The translations under genes and the position numbers were made by a program. Below, piece by piece: positions 1-9,493 of a stretch of DNA of 64,000 bases (position 1 is its first letter; each line of letters opens with the position of its first letter). The stretch comes from Agromyces ramosus. GTDB lineage: Bacteria; Actinomycetota; Actinomycetes; Actinomycetales; Microbacteriaceae. The stretch lies in NCBI RefSeq assembly GCF_030817175.1, contig NZ_JAUSYY010000001.1:2294001-2358000 (forward strand), in the 5' to 3' direction. The notes under the pieces were generated by a model that was given only the letters and a program-made list of their open reading frames with translations, did no database searches and had not been told where the DNA came from.

Positions 1-219
1 CACGACCGGCTTCTCGCGGTGGCGCGCGGCGTAGAGATCGCTGGACATCGCCTCGCGAGGACGCCGCAGGAAGATGAGCGACGCGCTCAGGCCGAAGAGC
101 GCTGCGACAGCCGCGGAGACCCACGGGTCGACGCCCGCGGCGAGCAGCACGGCGAGCGGTACGGCGAAGAGCACGACCCGCAACGCGGTGTACCAGATCC
201 AGACGGGCACGGATTTCAC
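1..219 (-). CDS. DUF4229-like small membrane protein (3' end outside window)
   Basis: Reading from a GTG at 219 gives 73 codons with no stop before the window edge. The translation starts VKSVPVWIWYTALRVVLF and continues into a second hydrophobic segment ending in LIFLRRPREAM, then a basic tail with SSDLYAARH. Two short transmembrane helices followed by a charged tail containing DLYAAR resemble the DUF4229 family, which often sits beside menaquinone genes in Actinobacteria. Function unknown. It diverges from the PLDc_N gene. The family call rests on recollection of the pattern only. Confidence 0.6.
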   Translation of the reverse strand, partial: MKSVPVWIWYTALRVVLFAVPLAVLLAAGVDPWVSAAVAALFGLSASLIFLRRPREAMSSDLYAARHREKPVV

Positions 220-282
220 AGGTGCCAGTGTAGGCGGCAGATCTGGGGGGTGGCTCCCAGCCCGCCGTGACCTCCGCACGCC

Positions 283-288
283 TAGACT
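283..288 (+). promoter_or_regulatory. -10 box of a leaderless promoter (PLDc_N gene)
   Basis: TAGACT ends 6 nt before the ATG at 295. There is no room for a 5' leader, so transcription probably starts at or near the start codon. The same TAnnnT arrangement recurs before many genes in this window. Confidence 0.55.
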
Positions 289-294
289 TGGGGG

Positions 295-783
295 ATGATC
301 CGCCTCGCGATTCCCGTCGTGGTTGCGGCAGTGGTGTTCACGATCTACGCCGTCGTCGATTGTGCACTGTTCGACCGCATGCGCATCCGAGGGCTGCCCC
401 GGGGCTGGTGGATCGTGGTGATCCTCCTCGTTCCCCTCATCGGTGCGACGCTGTGGTTCGTGATCGGCCGCGGTCGCGCGAACCGATCGTCGGGCCGCGG
501 CTATTCCGTGGCTCCCGACGACGACGCCGACTTCCTGCGCCAGCTGAACAGCGACGCAGCCCAAGACGAGCGCATCCGCCGGCTCGAGCAAGAGCTCGCC
601 GAGCTCGACGGCGAGCCCGAGGCGACCGACCCGGGCGACGCACGAGACGGCGACGGTCGCGGCGCCGACGGCCGCGGCGCCCCCGACGACGCCCCCGACG
701 GTCCCCGAACCGAACGAACCCAGCACCCCGACACCCCCGAAACGCCGGGTGAGGCCGGCCCGTCCGGCCGCCCGAATGGCTGA
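295..783 (+). CDS. PLDc_N domain membrane protein
   Basis: A 162-aa protein. Residues 1-60 hold two transmembrane helices separated by [17 protein letters not shown], the pattern of the phospholipase D nuclease N-terminal (PLDc_N) domain, which here stands alone without any HKD catalytic motif. The second helix ends in WFVIGRGR. Residues 90-162 are an acidic and Pro/Gly-rich disordered tail. The ATG at 295 is chosen because a leaderless -10 box lies just before it. Its end overlaps the start of menD by 8 bp, so the two are probably cotranscribed. Role unknown. Confidence 0.8.
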   Translation: MIRLAIPVVVAAVVFTIYAVVDCALFDRMRIRGLPRGWWIVVILLVPLIGATLWFVIGRGRANRSSGRGYSVAPDDDADFLRQLNSDAAQDERIRRLEQELAELDGEPEATDPGDARDGDGRGADGRGAPDDAPDGPRTERTQHPDTPETPGEAGPSGRPNG

Positions 784-2557
784 GCCGGCATCCGGCCGGC
801 CGCATCGTTCGCCGAGTCCGGCGAGCGATGTCGCGATGTCGCTGCTGCAGTCGTTCATCCGGGCCGGAGTCAGTGACGTCGTCGTCGCGCCCGGTTCCCG
901 CTCGCAGGCGCTCGCGCTCGCCGCCGCCGAGCTCGAGCGCATCGGCGCCGTGCGCCTGCATGTGCGCATCGACGAGCGGGGCGCCGCGTTCCTCGCCCTC
1001 GGGCTCGCGGTCGAGTCCGGCCGTCCCGCACTCGTGATCACGACCTCGGGCACGGCGGTCGCGAACCTGCATCCGGGGGTGCTCGAGGCGCACCATGCCG
1101 GGGTGCCGCTGATCGTGCTCTCGGCCGACCGGCCCGCCGAGCTCCGGGGCATCCGCTCGAACCAGACGACCATGCAGCCCGGCATCTTCGCCGGTGCTGT
1201 GCGGCTCGAACGTGACGTCACCGCGCCCGAAGGGGCGACCGGCGAGACGGATGCCGCGGCGCGCCTCGCTCGCGAGGCCCTCGCCGCGTCGCTCGGCCGC
1301 GTCGCTTCGGGCGCGTTCGTGGCGCATCCCGGTCCGGGGCCGGTGCACCTCAACCTGCAACTGCGCGAGCCGCTGTCGGCGCCGATCGCGCTCGACCCGT
1401 CGGCGGCGGCAGCAACGGCTGCGCCTGCGCCCGCCGAGCCTGCGACTGTTCCCGGGCCCGCGCTCATCGCGGCCGGCCCGCGCACCGTCGTCGTAGCCGG
1501 GGCCGGTGCCGGACCCGCCGCCGAGGAGTTCGCCCGCGACGGCGGCTGGCCGCTCATCGCCGAGGTGACGAGCGGTGCCCACTTCGGCCCGAACCTCGTG
1601 GTCGCCTACCGCGAGCTCCTGCGCGAAGCCGGTTTCGGCGACCAGGTCGAGCGTGTCGTGGTGTTCGGCCACCCCACCCTCTCCCGCGAGGTGCCTGCAC
1701 TGGTGCAGCGCGACGGCGTCGAGGCCATCGCCGTGGCGCCGTGGGGCATCGAGTGGTTCAATCCCGGCCGCCGGATCCACCGGTTCGAGCGTTCGGTGCG
1801 CACCGAGCCGCACCCGCCGTCGGCCGACGAACGCGCCTGGCTCGGCCGCTGGGTGCACGCGAGCCGCATGCTCGTCGAGGCCGGACTGCCCGAGGTCGCT
1901 CCCGTCGCGAGTGGCGTCGACGAGACCGGTCACGTCAGCGACTTCGCCGCGCAACGTGAGTACATGCGGGTCCAGCTCGCCGCCATGCGCGCGCCGGTCA
2001 CCCGCCGCGCGCTCGTCGACTCCGTCTGGGCGGCGACCTGGCCGCACGACCGACTCGTGTTCGGCGCGTCGCGGCTGATTCGCGACGCCGACCGCGCCGT
2101 GCCGGGGCGGCGCATCATGGCCCACGCCAACCGGGGCCTCGCCGGCATCGACGGAACCGTCGCCACCGCCATCGGCATCGCGGTCGCCAGCCAGGCCCGC
2201 GACGCGGCATCCGACCCCTCACACGCCGGCGTCACCCGCGCGCTCATCGGCGACCTCACCCTGCTGCACGACGTCGGCTCGTTGCTGCTCGGTGCCGGCG
2301 AGCGGCAGCCCCGCCTGCAACTGATCGTGGGCAACGACGGCGGCGGATCCATCTTCGACGCCCTCGAGGTGGCCGGCTCGGCACCCGCCGCGGCGTTCGA
2401 CCGGGTGCAGTTCACGCCCCAGCAGGTCGACCTCGCGAGCCTCGCCGCCGCCTACGGCTGGAAGTATGCTCGGGCGAGCATACGTAGTGAACTCGACGAG
2501 GCGCTCGGTACGCGCATCGACGGCCCCTCGATTCTCGAGGTGCCGCTGCCGCGCTGA
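776..2557 (+). CDS. menD: 2-succinyl-5-enolpyruvyl-6-hydroxy-3-cyclohexene-1-carboxylate synthase
   Basis: MenD is the thiamine-diphosphate enzyme that joins isochorismate and 2-oxoglutarate in menaquinone synthesis. The 593-aa protein shows [16 protein letters not shown] near the N-terminus, the ThDP-activating Glu in [30 protein letters not shown], and the C-terminal cofactor-binding stretch [16 protein letters not shown]. The length is in the family's range. ATG at 776 is preferred over the upstream GTG at 749, which would add nine residues inside the preceding gene. menF and menG follow within 3 kb, which supports the pathway assignment. Confidence 0.95.
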   Translation: MAEPASGRPHRSPSPASDVAMSLLQSFIRAGVSDVVVAPGSRSQALALAAAELERIGAVRLHVRIDERGAAFLALGLAVESGRPALVITTSGTAVANLHPGVLEAHHAGVPLIVLSADRPAELRGIRSNQTTMQPGIFAGAVRLERDVTAPEGATGETDAAARLAREALAASLGRVASGAFVAHPGPGPVHLNLQLREPLSAPIALDPSAAAATAAPAPAEPATVPGPALIAAGPRTVVVAGAGAGPAAEEFARDGGWPLIAEVTSGAHFGPNLVVAYRELLREAGFGDQVERVVVFGHPTLSREVPALVQRDGVEAIAVAPWGIEWFNPGRRIHRFERSVRTEPHPPSADERAWLGRWVHASRMLVEAGLPEVAPVASGVDETGHVSDFAAQREYMRVQLAAMRAPVTRRALVDSVWAATWPHDRLVFGASRLIRDADRAVPGRRIMAHANRGLAGIDGTVATAIGIAVASQARDAASDPSHAGVTRALIGDLTLLHDVGSLLLGAGERQPRLQLIVGNDGGGSIFDALEVAGSAPAAAFDRVQFTPQQVDLASLAAAYGWKYARASIRSELDEALGTRIDGPSILEVPLPR

Positions 2558-2702
2558 GCGGCCGCTCTCGCCGACGAGGGCGTCGGTCCGCGACATCCGG
2601 AATCCGCAGGGCCGCCGTCAGAGCGGAACTTGACGGGTCGGGTGCCCGCACGGGCAGGATGGAACCCTGCGCGGCGCCGCGTCGCGTGGAGGGGAGCGTG
2701 TC

Positions 2703-3560
2703 ATGAGCCGCGAGTCGTACTGGGCATCGGATCCGAGCGAGGTACTGCGGGTCGGTGACGGGTTCCGCCTCGATCGGGTCGATCCTCGCTCGACTCCCGG
2801 GTTCGAGGGCGACAAGGCGAACGGCCGGCTCGCACTCGCCCAAGGTGCCAAGATCCTCTCGGTGCTGCAGGAGCAGCTCTTCGCCAACAGCCGCATGGGC
2901 GGCTACGAGCGGCGCATCCTCCTCGTGCTGCAAGCACTCGACACCGCAGGCAAGGGCGGCATCGTGAAGCACGTGATGGGGTCGGTCGACCCGCAGGGCG
3001 TCGCACTCACCGCATTCAAGAAGCCCACACCCGAAGAGCTCGAGCACGACTTCCTCTGGCGTGTCGAGGGCGCCGTGCCGGAGCCCGGCCAGATCGGCGT
3101 CTTCGACCGCTCGCACTATGAGGACGTGCTCATCGCCCGCGTGCGGGAGCTCGCCCCGCCCGAGGAGATCGAGCGCCGCTACGGCGCGATCAACGAGTTC
3201 GAGGCGAGGCTCGCCGCATCCGGCACCACCATCATCAAGGTGATGCTGCACATCTCGGCCGACGAGCAGAAGGCGCGCCTGCAGGATCGGCTCGAGCGCC
3301 CCGAGAAACACTGGAAGTTCAACGCCGGCGACATCGACGAACGGCTGTTGCGCGAGCACTACATGCAGGCGTTCCAGGTCGCCTTCGACCGCACGACGGT
3401 CGCGAATGCCCCGTGGTTCGTGATCCCCGCCGACCGCAAGTGGTATGCACGGCTCGCGGTGCAGCACCTGCTCATCGAGGCACTCGAGACGCTCGACCTC
3501 GACTGGCCGAAGGCCGACTTCGACATCGCCGAGCAGCAGGCGCGGCTCGCCGCGAGCTGA
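2703..3560 (+). CDS. PPK2-family polyphosphate:nucleotide phosphotransferase
   Basis: A 285-aa cytoplasmic kinase that moves phosphate between polyphosphate and nucleotides. The Walker A-like QALDTAGKGGIVKHVMGSVDPQ sits near residues 77-98, the Walker B region reads GVFDRSHYEDVLIARV, and the lid-type segment RLERPEKHWKFN follows, as in single-domain PPK2 enzymes (COG2326). Whether the preferred acceptor is AMP, ADP or GDP cannot be read from the sequence. A GGAGGGGAGC ribosome-binding site precedes the ATG. Convergent with menF. Confidence 0.9.
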   Translation: MSRESYWASDPSEVLRVGDGFRLDRVDPRSTPGFEGDKANGRLALAQGAKILSVLQEQLFANSRMGGYERRILLVLQALDTAGKGGIVKHVMGSVDPQGVALTAFKKPTPEELEHDFLWRVEGAVPEPGQIGVFDRSHYEDVLIARVRELAPPEEIERRYGAINEFEARLAASGTTIIKVMLHISADEQKARLQDRLERPEKHWKFNAGDIDERLLREHYMQAFQVAFDRTTVANAPWFVIPADRKWYARLAVQHLLIEALETLDLDWPKADFDIAEQQARLAAS

Positions 3561-3611
3561 GGGGCGGGCATCCGGGCGGTCGTCTGGCGGCCCACACTCC
3601 GCCGCCTGCAC

Positions 3612-4961
3612 TCAGCCGCCGAACGCCTCGACGATCGGCCGGAACTTCATGACCGTCTCGGCGAGTTCGTCGGACGGCACCGAGTCATGCACGATGCCGC
3701 ATCCGGCATATGCGGTCACCCGTCCGTCGGGCTCGACCTGCGCGCAGCGCAGAGCGATGGCCCATTCGCCGTCGCCGTCGCCGTCGATCCAGCCGACCGG
3801 TCCGGCATAGCGGCCCCGGTCGAACCCCTCGAGCACGGCGATGACCGGCAGCGCGATGCGGCGCGGCGTGCCGGCCACGGCGGCGGTCGGATGCACCGCC
3901 TGCACGAGGTCGAGCGAGCTCGACCCGTCGCCGAGCGTGCCCTTGAGGTCGGTCGCGAGGTGCCAGAGGTTCGGGAGCTGCAGGGTGAACGGCTCGGGGC
4001 TCGCATCGAGGCGCGCGGTGTGCGGGGCGAGCCGCTTCACCGCGCTCGCGACGGCGAGGGCGTGCTCGGCGAGGTCCTTCGTCGAGGCGGCGAGTGCGGT
4101 TGCGCGCTCGCGATCGGATGCCTCGCCCGCGCCCCGTGACGTCGTGCCCGCGAGCACGCGCGCCGAGACGGTGCCGTGGTCGACGCGCACGAGCGTCTCG
4201 GGGCTCGCCCCGATGAGCCCGTCGACCGCGAAGACCCACGTGTCGGGGTAGTCCTCGGCGAGCCGGTTGATGGCGGCCCGCAACCCGGCGTCCTCATGCA
4301 GCTCGCCGACGAGCTGCCGGGCGAGCACGACCTTCTCGAGCACGCCGGCGTCGATGCGGCGCACCGCCTCGGCGACCGCGGCCTCGTAGGCCTCGGGGGG
4401 CACGGCGCCCGGGGTGAACGTGACGCGGGGCACCTGCCGCTTCGGCGCCGGCTCGGGGATCGCGAGGCCCGGGGGAGTCGCTGCGCCCTCGGCATCCGGA
4501 GCGCCTGAGGCATCCGTCGCGCCAGGACCGCCGGTCTCGTCGAGGCCGTCGGGGTCGCCCGTGGCGAGTGAGATGCGGGTCACCCACGCCCTCCCGTCGC
4601 GGCGGCCGAGCACGAGCTCGGGGACCGTGAGCACGCTCGTGGACGCGGATTCGTCGGCGAACGCGAATGCCCCGAATGCCACGAGTCCGGTGCCGGGGAG
4701 CCCCACGCGGTCGTCGACGTCGGCGACGGCGGCGATCGAGCGCCACGCTGCGGCGGCGTCCTCGATGCGATCCGGGCCGCTCGACTCGATGCGCAGCGTC
4801 TCGCCGAGGCCGACGATGCCCTCGCCGCGACGCATCCAGAGCAGGGGAGTGCGCGGATCGGCGCGTGGGATCAGCGGGTCGATCTCGTCGACGGGCTCGG
4901 TGCGAACCACGAGTCGTGTCGGCGCGGCGTGGTGGGTTCGGCTTGCCGCGTGAGTCACCAC
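3612..4961 (-). CDS. menF: isochorismate synthase
   Basis: A 449-aa chorismate-utilising enzyme that converts chorismate to isochorismate at the head of the menaquinone branch. Family motifs are clear in the C-terminal half: VLARQLVGE, GLIGASPETLVRVDHGTVSARVLAGT, QAVHPTAAVAGTPR, GRYAGPVGWIDGDGDGEWAIALRC and GCGIVHDSVPSDELAETVMKFRPI. The segment near residues 155-185 is a low-complexity Ala/Pro-rich linker between the N-terminal and catalytic parts. The position between menD and menG separates it from salicylate or anthranilate synthases. Divergent from menG. Confidence 0.9.
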   Translation of the reverse strand: MVTHAASRTHHAAPTRLVVRTEPVDEIDPLIPRADPRTPLLWMRRGEGIVGLGETLRIESSGPDRIEDAAAAWRSIAAVADVDDRVGLPGTGLVAFGAFAFADESASTSVLTVPELVLGRRDGRAWVTRISLATGDPDGLDETGGPGATDASGAPDAEGAATPPGLAIPEPAPKRQVPRVTFTPGAVPPEAYEAAVAEAVRRIDAGVLEKVVLARQLVGELHEDAGLRAAINRLAEDYPDTWVFAVDGLIGASPETLVRVDHGTVSARVLAGTTSRGAGEASDRERATALAASTKDLAEHALAVASAVKRLAPHTARLDASPEPFTLQLPNLWHLATDLKGTLGDGSSSLDLVQAVHPTAAVAGTPRRIALPVIAVLEGFDRGRYAGPVGWIDGDGDGEWAIALRCAQVEPDGRVTAYAGCGIVHDSVPSDELAETVMKFRPIVEAFGG

Positions 4962-5014
4962 GCCAGCCTACGCCGGGCTGGACGGAGGGCCGTCTGGCCG
5001 CGAGACCACCGCCG

Positions 5015-5020
5015 TAGACT
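5015..5020 (+). promoter_or_regulatory. -10 box of a leaderless promoter (menG)
   Basis: TAGACT ends 6 nt before the ATG at 5027, identical in sequence and spacing to the box before the gene at 295. Confidence 0.55.
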
Positions 5021-5026
5021 GGCGGG

Positions 5027-5740
5027 ATGACCCGCGCAGACCTCGGCAAGGACCCCTCGCAGGTGTCGGCGATGTTCGACCGTGTCGCCGCGCGCTACGA
5101 CCGCACGAACAACCTGCTCTCGGTCGGCAACGCGCCGCTCTGGCGGGTGGCGACGACCCGCGCCGTCGACCCCAAGCCGGGCGAGCGCATCCTCGACGTC
5201 GCGGCGGGCACCGGCACCTCGAGTGCGAGCCTCGCGAAGTCCGGGGCATCCGTCGTCGCCGCCGACTTCTCGCCGGGCATGATCGACGTCGGCCGCCGGC
5301 GCCAGGCGCACGTGTCGAACCTCGTCTTCGTCGAGGCCGACGCCACGAAGCTGCCGTTCGCCGACGGCGAGTTCGACGCCGTCACCATCTCGTTCGGCCT
5401 CCGCAACGTGAACGAGCCGAAGCTCGCGCTCGCTGAGTTCTTCCGGGTCACGAAGCCCGGGGGGCGCCTCGTGATCTGCGAGTTCTCGACGCCCCCCGTC
5501 GGCTTCGTGCGGTTCGGGTACGGCATGTACCAGCGCTACGTCATGCCGCCGCTCGTGAGGCTCTCGAGCTCGAACGACGACGCCTACGAGTACCTCAACG
5601 AGTCGATCAACGCCTGGCCCGACCAGCATGAGCTCGCCGCGTGGATCCGCGAGGTGGGCTACCGCGAGGTCGCGTGGCGGAACCTCATGATGGGCGTCGT
5701 CGCGCTGCACCGAGCACGGAAGCCCCTCGCCACGGCGTGA
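5027..5740 (+). CDS. menG: demethylmenaquinone methyltransferase
   Basis: A 237-aa SAM-dependent methyltransferase of the UbiE/MenG family, catalysing the last step of menaquinone synthesis. It starts with VSAMFDRVAARYDRTNNLLSVG, followed by the SAM motif ILDVAAGTGTSS and the family signature FADGEFDAVTISFGLRNVNE, then PGGRLVICEFSTP. Length matches actinobacterial MenG proteins. The start follows a leaderless -10 box. Diverges from menF and precedes the prenyl diphosphate synthase that supplies the quinone tail. Confidence 0.93.
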   Translation: MTRADLGKDPSQVSAMFDRVAARYDRTNNLLSVGNAPLWRVATTRAVDPKPGERILDVAAGTGTSSASLAKSGASVVAADFSPGMIDVGRRRQAHVSNLVFVEADATKLPFADGEFDAVTISFGLRNVNEPKLALAEFFRVTKPGGRLVICEFSTPPVGFVRFGYGMYQRYVMPPLVRLSSSNDDAYEYLNESINAWPDQHELAAWIREVGYREVAWRNLMMGVVALHRARKPLATA

Positions 5741-5787
5741 CGAACGCCCCACGATGTCACGGGGCATCCGCCCAGCAATGCCCCCGA

Positions 5788-5793
5788 TAGGCT
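5788..5793 (+). promoter_or_regulatory. -10 box of a leaderless promoter (polyprenyl synthase)
   Basis: TAGGCT ends 7 nt before the GTG at 5801. The short gap supports GTG as the start of a leaderless transcript. Confidence 0.55.
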
Positions 5794-5800
5794 AGGGAGC

Positions 5801-6922
5801 GTGAATCCGAGCCTCCCGGTCGCGCGTCGCGGCTCATCGCTCGCCTCGAATCTGGGGCTGAGTGAGCGCGTCTTCGCCTCCCCGGCCGACCGGGCCATGG
5901 CGAACTCCATCGATGCCGGTCTCGAGCGGGTCGAAGACGGCCTCGTGCAAGAGGTCCGATTCACCGATCGCATTGCCGACGCCTCGACGCGCTACCTGCT
6001 CGAGGCGGGCGGCAAGCGCGTGCGCCCGATGCTCACGCTGCTCACCGCGCAGCTCGGCGACGGCGTGACCGACGACGTCATCATCGCCGCCGAGGCGATC
6101 GAGATCACCCACCTCGCGAGCCTCTACCACGATGACGTCATGGACGAGTCCGATCGCCGTCGCGGAGTGCCGAGCGCCCAGACGGTGTGGGGCAACTCGG
6201 TCGCGATCCTCACCGGCGACCTGCTCTTCGCACGCGCGAGCCAGCTCATGGCGCGGCTCGGCGAGCGGGCCATCCGCATGCAGGCCGACACCTTCGAGCG
6301 GCTCGTGCTCGGGCAGCTCAACGAGACCGTCGGCCCGGCCGACGGCGACGACCCGATCGAGCACTACATCCAGGTGCTCGCCGACAAGACCGGCTCCCTC
6401 ATCGCGGCCGCCGCGCAGTCGGGCATCATCTTCTCGAACGCCGACCGGGCGTTCGAACAGCCGATCATCTCGTTCGGCGAGAAGATCGGCGTCGCGTTCC
6501 AGCTCATCGACGACGTGATCGACCTGTCGCAGCAGCCCGAGCAGACGGGCAAGGTTCCGGGCACCGACCTGCGCGCCGGCGTCGTGACGCTGCCCGTGCT
6601 GCGGCTCGCAGAACTGGCGAAGACGGATGCCGCATCAGCCGCCCTGTTCGAACGCATCCGTCGCGACGTCATGCCGGTCGACCTGGCCGAGGCCGGCGAC
6701 CCGGTCGACACCAACACCCTGGCCTCGCGCATCGTGCCGTCGAGGGAGACGGTCGACGCAATCGTCGCGGAGCTCCGCGAACACGAGGCCACCCGCGCTA
6801 CGCTCGCCGAGGCGCACCGTTGGGCGCGCGACGCGGTCGCCGCCCTGGCGCCGCTGCCCGACGGCAGCGTGAAGAAGGCGCTCACGCGCTTCGCCGACAC
6901 CATCGTGGAGAGATCGAACTAG
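5801..6922 (+). CDS. long-chain polyprenyl diphosphate synthase (menaquinone side chain)
   Basis: A 373-aa trans-prenyltransferase. The conserved GGKRVRPMLTLL is followed by the first Asp-rich motif in ASLYHDDVMDESDRRRG and the second in FQLIDDVIDLSQQ, which bind the diphosphate-magnesium substrates. The region before the first Asp motif (ITHLASLY) has no bulky aromatic immediately upstream that would stop at C15/C20, which fits a long-chain product. Next to menG, it most likely makes the menaquinone tail. Chain length cannot be set from sequence. The stop overlaps the GTG of the next gene by one base. Confidence 0.88.
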   Translation: MNPSLPVARRGSSLASNLGLSERVFASPADRAMANSIDAGLERVEDGLVQEVRFTDRIADASTRYLLEAGGKRVRPMLTLLTAQLGDGVTDDVIIAAEAIEITHLASLYHDDVMDESDRRRGVPSAQTVWGNSVAILTGDLLFARASQLMARLGERAIRMQADTFERLVLGQLNETVGPADGDDPIEHYIQVLADKTGSLIAAAAQSGIIFSNADRAFEQPIISFGEKIGVAFQLIDDVIDLSQQPEQTGKVPGTDLRAGVVTLPVLRLAELAKTDAASAALFERIRRDVMPVDLAEAGDPVDTNTLASRIVPSRETVDAIVAELREHEATRATLAEAHRWARDAVAALAPLPDGSVKKALTRFADTIVERSN

Positions 6923-8301
6923 TGACGAGGAACAAGTTGCGGCTGGCCATCGTGGGCGCCGGACCCGCGGGCATCTACGCCGCCGACATCCTGCTGAAGT
7001 CGGAGCGGAACTTCGATGTGTCGATCGACCTCTTCGACCACCTTCCGGCGCCCTACGGGCTCGTGCGCTACGGCGTCGCCCCCGACCACCCCCGCATCAA
7101 GGGCATCATCTCCGCCCTGCGCGAGGTGCTCGACCGCGGCGACATCCGCATCTTCGGCAATGTGCGCTTCGGTGAAGACATCACCCTCGACGACCTGAAG
7201 AAGCACTACAACGCCGTGATCTTCGCCACCGGCGCGGTGCGCGACGCGTCGCTCAACGTGCCGGGCCACGACCTCGAAGGCTCCTACGGCGCCGCCGAGT
7301 TCGTGAGCTGGTTCGACGGGCATCCCGACTACCCCCGCACGTGGCCGCTCGAGGCCCGCGAGGTCGCGGTGATCGGCAACGGCAACGTGGCCCTCGACGT
7401 GTCGCGCATCCTCGCGAAGCACGTCGAAGACCTGATGCCCACCGAGATTCCGGCGAACGTGGCATCCGGACTCGCCGCCTCGCCCGTCACCGACGTGCAC
7501 ATCTTCGGTCGGCGCGGCCCGACCTCGGTGAAGTTCACGCCGCTCGAGCTGCGCGAGCTCGGCGAGCTGCGCGACGTCGACATGATCCTCTACGACGAGG
7601 ACTTCGACTACGACGATGCCGCCCGCGCCGCGGTCTCGGGCAACAAGCAGGTCTTCGTCATCGACAAGGTCCTGAACCAGTGGCGCCAGCGCGAGGTCGG
7701 CCAGGCGAGCCGCCGGCTGCACCTCCACTTCTTCGCGAAGCCGCTCGAGATCGTCGACGACGGCACGGGCAAGGTCGGCGCGTTCCGCTGGGAGCGCACC
7801 GCGCCCGACGGCGAGGGCGGCGTGGTCGGCACCGGTGAGATCCGCGAGCTGCCCGTGCAGGCCGTGTACCGCGCGGTCGGCTACTTCGGGTCGCAGCTGC
7901 CCGGCATCCCCTTCGACAAGAGGTTCGGCGTCATCCCGAACCACGAGGGCCAGGTGCTCATGCGCGACAAGCAGACGGGCGAGGCCCGCCAGATGTACGG
8001 CGTCTACGCCACCGGCTGGATCAAGCGCGGCCCCGTCGGCCTCATCGGGCACACGAAGTCCGACGCCATGGAGACGATCCGCCACCTCATCAACGACCTC
8101 GGCAACTGGTGGCGGCCCGAGTCGCCGTCAGAGGCATCCGTCATCGAGATGCTCGAGGCTCGCGGAATCCGCTGGACCGACCTCGACGGCTGGCATCGTC
8201 TCGACGAGCACGAGCAGGCGCTCGGTGCCGCCGAGGGCCGAAAGCGCATCAAGGTCGTGCCGCGCGACGAGATGGTCGACATCTCGCAGGGTCAGGCGTA
8301 A
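6922..8301 (+). CDS. FprA-type ferredoxin-NADP reductase
   Basis: A 459-aa flavoprotein that moves electrons between NADPH and ferredoxin, of the adrenodoxin-reductase/FprA type. FAD site near residue 10: IVGAGPAGIYAADILL. NADP site: VAVIGNGNVALDVSRIL. The run FGRRGPTSVKFTPLELREL and the late GWIKRGPVGLIGHTKSDA are typical of the family. The GTG at 6922 is used because it follows the previous stop (TAGTG) and the translation starts directly at the FAD fold. An open frame extends further upstream through the prenyl synthase gene but has no homology. Translationally coupled to the upstream gene. Confidence 0.93.
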   Translation: MTRNKLRLAIVGAGPAGIYAADILLKSERNFDVSIDLFDHLPAPYGLVRYGVAPDHPRIKGIISALREVLDRGDIRIFGNVRFGEDITLDDLKKHYNAVIFATGAVRDASLNVPGHDLEGSYGAAEFVSWFDGHPDYPRTWPLEAREVAVIGNGNVALDVSRILAKHVEDLMPTEIPANVASGLAASPVTDVHIFGRRGPTSVKFTPLELRELGELRDVDMILYDEDFDYDDAARAAVSGNKQVFVIDKVLNQWRQREVGQASRRLHLHFFAKPLEIVDDGTGKVGAFRWERTAPDGEGGVVGTGEIRELPVQAVYRAVGYFGSQLPGIPFDKRFGVIPNHEGQVLMRDKQTGEARQMYGVYATGWIKRGPVGLIGHTKSDAMETIRHLINDLGNWWRPESPSEASVIEMLEARGIRWTDLDGWHRLDEHEQALGAAEGRKRIKVVPRDEMVDISQGQA

Positions 8302-8305
8302 GGGG

Positions 8306-8626
8306 TCAGGACTCCCGGCCCACGGGCGGTTCGCCGACGTATTCGTGCGCCTCGTGCGCGAGCTCCGACCAGAGCTCGCGGTCGCCGACGCGAATCCAGT
8401 TGCGGCTCGGGCCGCCGTGTGCGCCGCTGAATGCCGTGGCGATGCCGCGCCGCCGTAAGTCGGCGGAGCGCGCCTCGGGCAGCTCGACGACGAGGTGGCT
8501 GCCATCGAGGAACGCGAAGAGTCGGCCCCGCACGAGCAACCCATCGGGCGTCTCGTCGACGTCGAGGTCCTCGTCGAGCAGGAGCTCACGTGTCACCGCC
8601 TCGTACGTCTGTTCTGCCTCGTCCAT
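8306..8626 (-). CDS. conserved hypothetical protein, 106 aa
   Basis: A small soluble acidic protein starting at ATG 8626 after a GGAGGGG ribosome-binding site. It contains DGLLVRGRLFAFLDGSHLVVELPEARSADL and ends with RNWIRVGDRELWSELAHEAHEYV, reminiscent of TfoX/MmcQ-like or DUF5519 (luciferase-like) small proteins, but I cannot place it firmly. It converges on the ferredoxin reductase with only 4 bp between them. Confidence 0.6.
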   Translation of the reverse strand: MDEAEQTYEAVTRELLLDEDLDVDETPDGLLVRGRLFAFLDGSHLVVELPEARSADLRRRGIATAFSGAHGGPSRNWIRVGDRELWSELAHEAHEYVGEPPVGRES

Positions 8627-8722
8627 CAGGCACCCCTCCCCGTTGCCGAGTCGTTACGTCAGTCTGCACCCTCGCCGTCCACAGGGCGACGCCTGTCGGG
8701 GCATCCGGCACCGCGCTACCGC

Positions 8723-8728
8723 TACGCT
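8723..8728 (+). promoter_or_regulatory. -10 box of a leaderless promoter (prepilin peptidase)
   Basis: TACGCT ends 7 nt before the ATG at 8736, the same layout as the other leaderless genes in the window. Confidence 0.45.
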
Positions 8729-8735
8729 GCACATC

Positions 8736-9386
8736 ATGCCGCTCGCGACCGTCACCACCGCAGTGCTCGCGGCCGTTGTCGGCGCCGCCCTCGGCTGGTG
8801 GCCACTCGCTGCATGGGCTCAACAGTCGATGCACGACGAGCGGATGCCGCAGCGCACCGTGCGCATCGCCGCCGCGGTCATCACCGCCGCCGTCTTCGGG
8901 GCCCTCGTCATGCGTTTCGGCGTCTCCTGGATCCTGCCGGCGCTCCTCGCCTTCGCGGCCGCCGCGACCGTGCTCGCGATCGTCGACCTCGCTGAGAAGC
9001 GCCTGCCGAATGCCGTCGTCTTCCCCGCGCTCGGCGCTGTTGCGCTGCTCCTCGTGCCGGCGACGTGGGAGCTCGGAACGTGGTGGCCCCTGCTCTGGGC
9101 GGTCGTCGGCTCGGCGGCGATGTTCGCCGTGTACTTCGTGCTGGCGCTCCTCTCGCCGTCGTCGATGGGCATGGGTGACGTCAAGCTCGCGCTCGTCATC
9201 GGGTTGCTGCTCGGCTGGTTCGGGCTCTCGGCGTGGCTCGTGGGGCTGCTGGCCGCCTTCGTCGTCGGCGGCGTGATCGCGCTCATCGCGCTCGCAATGC
9301 GTCGGGTGACCCTGCGCGGGTCGATCCCCTTCGGGCCCTCGATGCTCGCCGGGGCACTCGTCGCGGTGCTGCTCGTCGGCGGTTGA
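8736..9386 (+). CDS. prepilin peptidase (A24 family) for the Tad pilins
   Basis: A 216-aa polytopic membrane aspartyl protease. The first catalytic Asp is in AIVDLAEKRLPNAVVFP and the second in SPSSMGMGDVKLALVIG, matching the paired D motifs of type IV prepilin peptidases and the CpaA/TadV group. It lacks the long N-terminal methyltransferase-type domain of PilD, as usual for TadV. It stands just before two flp genes and presumably cleaves both pilins at the G/ATATEYA site. There is no second copy in the duplicated locus, so it probably serves both pili. Confidence 0.88.
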   Translation: MPLATVTTAVLAAVVGAALGWWPLAAWAQQSMHDERMPQRTVRIAAAVITAAVFGALVMRFGVSWILPALLAFAAAATVLAIVDLAEKRLPNAVVFPALGAVALLLVPATWELGTWWPLLWAVVGSAAMFAVYFVLALLSPSSMGMGDVKLALVIGLLLGWFGLSAWLVGLLAAFVVGGVIALIALAMRRVTLRGSIPFGPSMLAGALVAVLLVGG

Positions 9387-9406
9387 TGCCGTTCGGGTAC
9401 ACCAAC

Positions 9407-9426
9407 GTACCCCCAGACCGGGGTAC
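9407..9426 (+). promoter_or_regulatory. inverted repeat overlapping the flp1 -35 region
   Basis: GTACCCCCAGACCGGGGTAC has perfect 7-bp arms and a 6-bp spacer. It sits 9 bp before a TATATT box, where a -35 element would be, so a bound protein would control the promoter. A related repeat occurs at the same place before flp2 (17028-17041). Confidence 0.5.
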
Positions 9427-9435
9427 GTTCGGCAC

Positions 9436-9441
9436 TATATT
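9436..9441 (+). promoter_or_regulatory. probable -10 box of the flp1 promoter
   Basis: TATATT is the most AT-rich element in the 260-bp gap before flp1. The implied leader is about 200 nt, long for this genome, and contains a second CCCC/GGGG repeat and three 25-bp direct repeats. Confidence 0.4.
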
Positions 9442-9493
9442 GCTGAGTAATCCCCACAAAACGGGCGATTCTTGCGATGCAAGCGGGTACATC

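Noticed and set aside
6187..6921. Upstream extension of the ferredoxin reductase frame
   Set aside because: It overlaps the prenyl synthase in another frame and has no homology. The FAD fold starts right after GTG 6922.
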